Part shown: one piece after another, positions 5,862-9,351 of the stretch
Layout of the letters: the number at the start of each line of letters is the position of its first letter
How positions within the stretch are numbered: position 1 is the first letter of the stretch
Assembly (NCBI GenBank): GCA_028691155.1
Contig: JAQUZV010000064.1
Span: 1 to 9,351 of the forward strand
Length of the DNA: 9,351 nucleotides
Reading direction: 5' to 3'
Source of the DNA: Victivallales bacterium
GTDB lineage: Bacteria; Verrucomicrobiota; Lentisphaeria; Victivallales; SZUA-371
The notes under the pieces: generated by a model
What the model was told of the DNA's origin: nothing
Database searches by the model: none
The model's input: only the letters and a program-made list of their open reading frames with translations
Translations under genes and position numbers: made by a program

Positions 5862-7379
5862 CCCTGACAACCGATTTTTCTCGTGATCTTCCGTTGCGGC
5901 CGTCTGCGGTGGCCGTTTCTGCAGAAAAGCATGCAGTTCCGCGGCAAAGGCCGGGCCGATGCCGGGGACGCGGGCGGCAATTTCCGCCGCGGTTGCTTTA
6001 CGCAATTCGCGCAGTGAGCCGAAGGTTTGCAGCAGTGCCTTTTTGCGCGCCGGACCGATACCCGGCATTTCGTCGAGCAGCGATTCCTGGAGACGCCGAC
6101 TACGCAGACTGCGATGATAGGTAATGGCAAAACGATGTGCTTCGTCGCGCAGCGCCTGCAAAACCCGCAGGGCCGGGCGGCTGCGATCCAGTACTACCGG
6201 TTCGGAACGACCCGGAACAAAAATTTCCTCGTTTTTCTTGGCCAGGCCGATCACCGGCAACGGCGGCATGTCGAGCGCCACCAGTGCGGCCACCGCCGCG
6301 CTGAGTTGTCCTTTGCCGCCGTCGACCATAATCAAATCGGGCAGGGGGCGTTGTTCCGTCAGTCGCCGGCCGTAACAGCGGGTGATGGCCTCGCGCATCA
6401 TGGCAAAATCGTCGCTGTGATCGACGGTGCGGATACGGTAGCGGCGATAGCGGTTCCGGGCCGGTTTGCCGTTTTCGAAGCAGACCATGCTGGCCACCGC
6501 CAAGGTGCCGCCGATGTTGGAAATGTCGAATCCTTCGATAACGGCGGGGGTGGTGGCGATTTTCAAGGCCGCCTGAAGATCCTGCACCGCTTCCCGCCCG
6601 GTGGTCGCGGGGAGGGCGGCAAAACGGAAGTTGCGGTTTTTATGGCCGAACTCCGCTTCGATTACCGCAATGATATCGCGCCACTTGGCGGCCTGTTCGA
6701 ATTTGCGTTCCCGGGCGGCGGCGGCCATTCTGGCGCGCAGTTGATCCGTGACCTCCCGGTGGCGGCCGGCGAAAACGGCCATGACGCTCCGAACCCGTTC
6801 CATATAGGCGGCGGCGGAAATTTTACCGACGCAGGGGGCGGTGCAGTCGCGGATAATACTGGCCAGACAGTGGCGGTGATCGTTTTCATCCGGGTTCGGG
6901 GTCCGGCAGACCCGCAACCCGAAATGACGATTGAGGTAGGTGACGGCGGCGCGGAGGTTGTTGCCGCTGGGAAAGGGGCCGTAGTAAACGGCGCCGTCGT
7001 CTTTGCGGACCCGGGCCAGCCGGAGACGGGGAAAGGTTTCGTGGCAATTGATTTTCAGCAGCAGATAGCGTTTGTCGTCGCGCATCAGCACGTTGTAATG
7101 CGGGGCGTACTCCTTGATCAGTCGCGATTCGAGCAGCAGCGCCTCTTCTTCACTCTTGACCTCGTAATATTCCCAGGTAAAGATCGACTTGATCAGGGAA
7201 CGCAGTTTGGGATCGGCGGCGTCGCGTTGCGACGGCTGGAAATAGTGCGACATCCGCTGTCGCAGATTGACGGCTTTGCCGACGTAAATAACTTTATCGA
7301 AACGATCCCGATAGATGTAAACTCCCGGTCGGGCCGGGATGTCGCCGGGGCGAAACTGTTCTTTTTCCCGCTTGAACAC
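5853..7379 (-). CDS. uvrC: Excinuclease ABC subunit C, shortened form
   Basis: UvrC makes both incisions in nucleotide excision repair after UvrA-UvrB find damage. Domains in order are GIY-YIG nuclease (about 14-95: PGVYIYRD, VIYVGKAVNLRQR, Glu84 in LLLESRLIKEY), four cysteines spaced as for the known Fe-S site (158, 171, 179, 183), the UvrB-binding UVR motif (about 213-241), the RNase H-like nuclease with Asp285 (EGFDISN), Asp353 (MVDGGKGQ) and His415 (RDEAHRFA), and two helix-hairpin-helix motifs (PGIGPARKKALL, PGIGPAFAAEL). At 508 residues it is about 100 shorter than E. coli UvrC. The loss lies between UVR and the RNase H-like domain, only 44 residues apart here. The start is GTG at 7379, with no in-frame ATG before residue 43; GGAGAGG lies upstream. 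It follows the ROK gene after 28 bases and converges on the aldolase gene. Confidence 0.96.
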   Translation of the reverse strand: MFKREKEQFRPGDIPARPGVYIYRDRFDKVIYVGKAVNLRQRMSHYFQPSQRDAADPKLRSLIKSIFTWEYYEVKSEEEALLLESRLIKEYAPHYNVLMRDDKRYLLLKINCHETFPRLRLARVRKDDGAVYYGPFPSGNNLRAAVTYLNRHFGLRVCRTPNPDENDHRHCLASIIRDCTAPCVGKISAAAYMERVRSVMAVFAGRHREVTDQLRARMAAAARERKFEQAAKWRDIIAVIEAEFGHKNRNFRFAALPATTGREAVQDLQAALKIATTPAVIEGFDISNIGGTLAVASMVCFENGKPARNRYRRYRIRTVDHSDDFAMMREAITRCYGRRLTEQRPLPDLIMVDGGKGQLSAAVAALVALDMPPLPVIGLAKKNEEIFVPGRSEPVVLDRSRPALRVLQALRDEAHRFAITYHRSLRSRRLQESLLDEMPGIGPARKKALLQTFGSLRELRKATAAEIAARVPGIGPAFAAELHAFLQKRPPQTAATEDHEKNRLSGKK

Positions 7380-7407
7380 TATGTGCGGCCTCTCCGACCC
7401 GCCATGA

Positions 7408-8409
7408 CTACTGCTCCTGCCAGGGCTGGAAGCGGTCCTGTTCGTATAGGTAATTTAGGGCCACGCTGATTCCGGCATAGTCCCCGATCCGGCGTTTGAG
7501 TCCGCTCGGGATGACCCGGCAGCCCCGAAGCTGTACCGGCCAGCAGAATTGCGGCAGATATTGCTGCAACGGCGTCATGAACAGGTCGCCGGCGGCCCAG
7601 GCGATGGTGCCCAGGACAATCATTTCCGGATTGAAAATATTGATCAGGCCGCCGATGCCCTGAGCGTTGCGCCGGCACATTTCATCCCACAGCGCGACGG
7701 CGTATGCATCGCCGTCGCGAACGGCTTTTTCGAGACAGATCATGTCAATGGCGTCATAATTGCCGTTGGCGTAGCGGACGATCGGATGGTCGGGCTGTCC
7801 GGCCAGTTCGCGCTGCATCCGCTGGGCCATGGCGCGGCCGCCGCAAAAGGCTTCGTAACAGCCGCGTATGCCGCAATTGCACTGCGGACCGTCGGGGTCG
7901 ATCGAGAAGTGACCGACTTCCCCGGCCAGGTAGTCGTGGCCGTGCACCAGGCGACCGTTGGTGATGATGCCGCCGCCGATGCCGGTGCTCATGGTCAGAT
8001 AGAGCAGATTGCGGCATTTTTTTCCGGTGCCGAAGAACCATTCGGCCAGGGCGCCGGCGTTGGCGTCATTGTCCATGTAGGCCGTGGTGGCGAAGGCGTC
8101 GCGGAGGTAGTCGCGGATGGGAACGTCGACCCATTTTTTCATATTGGTGGGTTGGGTGATGCGGCCGCCGGGGATGTCGTGCGGCGCCGGGGCGCTGATG
8201 CCGACGGCGGTCAGGTCGGTGGATGTCATGCCGGCGTCGGCGAGCAGTTGTCGGCCCAGGGCGACCAGTTCGGGCAGGACGTCGTCGGGATGGCGTTCCT
8301 TGTTGTCGACCCGTCCGGAGGCGATGATTTTACCGTCGCTGCAACCCAGGCAAACCGCGATTTTGGTGCCGCCGATATCAAAACCCAAAACTGGAAAAGA
8401 TGCTGTCAT
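7408..8409 (-). CDS. ROK-family sugar kinase (glucokinase-like)
   Basis: The 333-residue cytoplasmic protein has the ROK kinase layout: the ATP phosphate loop DIGGTK at 11-16, DNDANA at 113-118 with the probable catalytic Asp115, the ROK signature from STGIGGGI (141-148) to GEVGH (163-167), and the zinc site His167, Cys177, Cys179 and Cys184 in CNCGIRGCYE. There is no N-terminal helix-turn-helix, so it is an enzyme rather than a ROK repressor. Likely substrates are glucose, N-acetylglucosamine or N-acetylmannosamine; the sequence alone does not decide. The ATG at 8409 has AGGAG a few bases upstream. It leads a minus-strand unit with uvrC and is divergent from tolQ. The pairing with a DNA-repair gene has no evident functional logic. 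Confidence 0.9.
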   Translation of the reverse strand: MTASFPVLGFDIGGTKIAVCLGCSDGKIIASGRVDNKERHPDDVLPELVALGRQLLADAGMTSTDLTAVGISAPAPHDIPGGRITQPTNMKKWVDVPIRDYLRDAFATTAYMDNDANAGALAEWFFGTGKKCRNLLYLTMSTGIGGGIITNGRLVHGHDYLAGEVGHFSIDPDGPQCNCGIRGCYEAFCGGRAMAQRMQRELAGQPDHPIVRYANGNYDAIDMICLEKAVRDGDAYAVALWDEMCRRNAQGIGGLINIFNPEMIVLGTIAWAAGDLFMTPLQQYLPQFCWPVQLRGCRVIPSGLKRRIGDYAGISVALNYLYEQDRFQPWQEQ

Positions 8410-8530
8410 TTCGCTCCTGAAAATTAAACGATTTTATTGTAAAGTCGACTGTAAATTTCCTGAAATGAATATATCTTGAGATACGGAGAAAAAAAGCGGC
8501 AAATCCCAAAAAAAGTACGGAGTTATCCAG
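8410..8530. promoter_or_regulatory. Divergent promoter region with short palindromes
   Basis: This 121-base AT-rich gap lies between the divergent ROK kinase and tolQ genes. It contains, in order: TGTAAA repeated directly 12 bases apart (8438-8455) around the palindrome AGTCGACT (8443-8450); ATTTC-CT-GAAAT (8455-8466); and TATCT-TG-AGATA (8472-8483). The last two share a 5-2-5 layout with centres 17 bases apart, though their half-sites differ. TACAAT on the minus strand (within 8433-8444) is a possible -10 box for the ROK gene and TATATC at 8470-8475 a weak one for tolQ. -35 boxes are poor. GGAG at 8519-8522 serves tolQ. The region probably carries both promoters; operator function is speculative. 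Confidence 0.4.
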
Positions 8531-9253
8531 ATGTTAGCCACGGTTTTTACCCTGATGACGGAAGCAGGGGCTTATTATGCCTTTTCCGTCAGCGATTTTG
8601 TCGGACGTTCCATTGTTATCGCGCTGCTGGTCGGATCGGTGGTGGCGTGGTCGATTATGATAGAAAAGGGGATAACGCTGAAAGCGGCCAAGAAGGAATC
8701 GGAAAAATTCCGGAATGTCTTTCGCAACGGACAGCCCATCGTCACTTACATTCGGGAATCGGATAAAAGTCAGTGTCCGCTGGCCCGAATTTACGAGGCG
8801 GGGGCGGAAAAACTGCTGGAATTCTATAATCTGCCGCCGGAACAGATTCTGGTGGCCCGCGACGCGCCCAAGGTAAAACTGACCGGAGCGCAGATGGATG
8901 CGTTGCGGACGGTGTTGGAGGGGGAGGTCTCTTCTCAGATTCAGAGTCTGGAAGATAAGATCGGCTGGCTGGCCACGGCGGTCAGTGCCAGTCCGCTCTT
9001 CGGTCTGTTCGGCACGGTATGGGGGATTATGTATGCGTTCTGTTCGCTGGCCATTCAGGGCAAGGCCGACATTGCCGCTTTGGCGCCCGGTATTGCCGGG
9101 GCGTTGCTGACCACCGTCGTGGGATTGGTGGTGGCGATTCCGTCCCTGCTGGGTTATAATATGCTGACGCTGCGGATTCGCAGCATTACCGTATATATTG
9201 ACAATTTTGTCGAAGAATTCATGTGGCGGCTGAAGTTGGAACAACTGGATTAG
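8531..9253 (+). CDS. tolQ: TolQ/ExbB proton-channel protein
   Basis: The 240-residue inner-membrane protein belongs to the MotA/TolQ/ExbB family. It uses proton flow with its TolR/ExbD partner to drive a periplasmic protein such as TolA or TonB, for outer-membrane constriction or nutrient uptake. Three membrane segments are visible: about 24-44, 148-170 and 185-207. Between the first two lies a long cytoplasmic loop. Family motifs are SASPLFGLFGTVWGIMYAF at 152-170 and APGIAGALLTTVVGL at 185-199, with channel Thr162 and Thr194/195. The sequence resembles TolQ (GTVWGIM, DNFVEEF) more than ExbB. The ATG at 8531 has GGAG eight bases upstream. The tolR/exbD gene starts 22 bases downstream, supporting a Tol-type operon that continues past the window. 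Confidence 0.93.
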   Translation: MLATVFTLMTEAGAYYAFSVSDFVGRSIVIALLVGSVVAWSIMIEKGITLKAAKKESEKFRNVFRNGQPIVTYIRESDKSQCPLARIYEAGAEKLLEFYNLPPEQILVARDAPKVKLTGAQMDALRTVLEGEVSSQIQSLEDKIGWLATAVSASPLFGLFGTVWGIMYAFCSLAIQGKADIAALAPGIAGALLTTVVGLVVAIPSLLGYNMLTLRIRSITVYIDNFVEEFMWRLKLEQLD

Positions 9254-9275
9254 GCGGCGGAGAGGAACAGAGCTC

Positions 9276-9351
9276 ATGGCCAGAAGACGTTACCAGATGG
9301 TTGCCATCGCCGAAATCAACATGTCGCCGTTGATCGACCTGACTTTTATGC
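9276..9351 (+). CDS. TolR/ExbD biopolymer transport protein, N-terminal fragment
   Basis: Only 25 codons lie in the window; the gene is cut by the edge and was not seen to end. The fragment has a basic cytoplasmic start (MARRRYQ) and then INMSPLIDLTFM, the family's entry into its single membrane helix. Asp21 is the conserved proton-carrying Asp. GGAGAGGA lies ahead of the ATG, and tolQ ends 22 bases before. TolR and ExbD cannot be told apart from this fragment, but the TolQ-like partner favours TolR. Confidence 0.88.
   Translation, partial: MARRRYQMVAIAEINMSPLIDLTFM

Noticed and set aside
6027..7469. Plus-strand open frame of 480 codons opposite uvrC
   Set aside because: Entirely explained as the complement of uvrC and the end of the ROK gene; composition is Gly/Val/Ala-rich with no domain.
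7549..8427. Plus-strand open frame of 292 codons opposite the ROK kinase
   Set aside because: Antisense shadow of a gene with complete ROK motifs; no domain seen.
8534..9277. Minus-strand open frame opposite tolQ
   Set aside because: Shadow of tolQ; Arg/Gln/His-rich product with no membrane or enzyme motif.
1..9351. A new defence, mobile or biosynthetic system
   Set aside because: Every sizeable gene fits a known housekeeping or envelope family, there are no repeats, integrase, transposase or array, and gene spacing is ordinary.

Overview
The window is a chromosomal, gene-dense stretch from a moderately GC-rich, apparently Gram-negative bacterium. The evidence for an outer membrane is a TolQ gene followed at once by the start of a TolR/ExbD gene. 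Several traits suggest the PVC group (Lentisphaerota/Kiritimatiellota-like): a folate reductase with a cysteine-rich C-terminal domain, a shortened UvrC, and a GDH variant of the YmdB metal-binding motif. That placement is inference by general resemblance only; no rRNA or other marker is present. Shine-Dalgarno sites are good at most starts, and gaps inside transcription units are short.

There are four transcription units. (1) Minus strand, 2574 down to 71: an integral membrane LPG_synthase_TM/flippase-like protein, then, five bases later, a methylenetetrahydrofolate reductase with a nine-cysteine MTHFR_C (MetV-type) tail. (2) Plus strand, 2725 to 5820: a YmdB-family metallophosphoesterase, nadC, ruvA and a class II aldolase, closed by a hairpin-plus-T-run terminator. 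That hairpin fills the whole 32-base gap to the convergent uvrC. (3) Minus strand, 8409 down to 5853: a ROK-family sugar kinase, then uvrC. (4) Plus strand from 8531: tolQ, then tolR/exbD, which is cut by the window edge.

The two divergent gaps (2575-2724 and 8410-8530) are AT-rich and are the likely promoter and operator regions. No stretch longer than about 150 bases lacks a gene. I see no RNA gene, insertion sequence, CRISPR array, phage gene or toxin-antitoxin pair.

The genes are mostly housekeeping: one-carbon metabolism, NAD synthesis, recombination and excision repair, sugar phosphorylation and envelope energisation. They do not form one obvious pathway, and I do not see a new multi-gene system. 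The points worth a second look are within proteins: active-site substitutions and domain fusion in the folate reductase, loss of about 100 residues from the middle of UvrC with all catalytic residues kept, and an Asn-to-Asp change at a metal ligand of YmdB. Small palindromes upstream of the ROK and tolQ genes are also noted.
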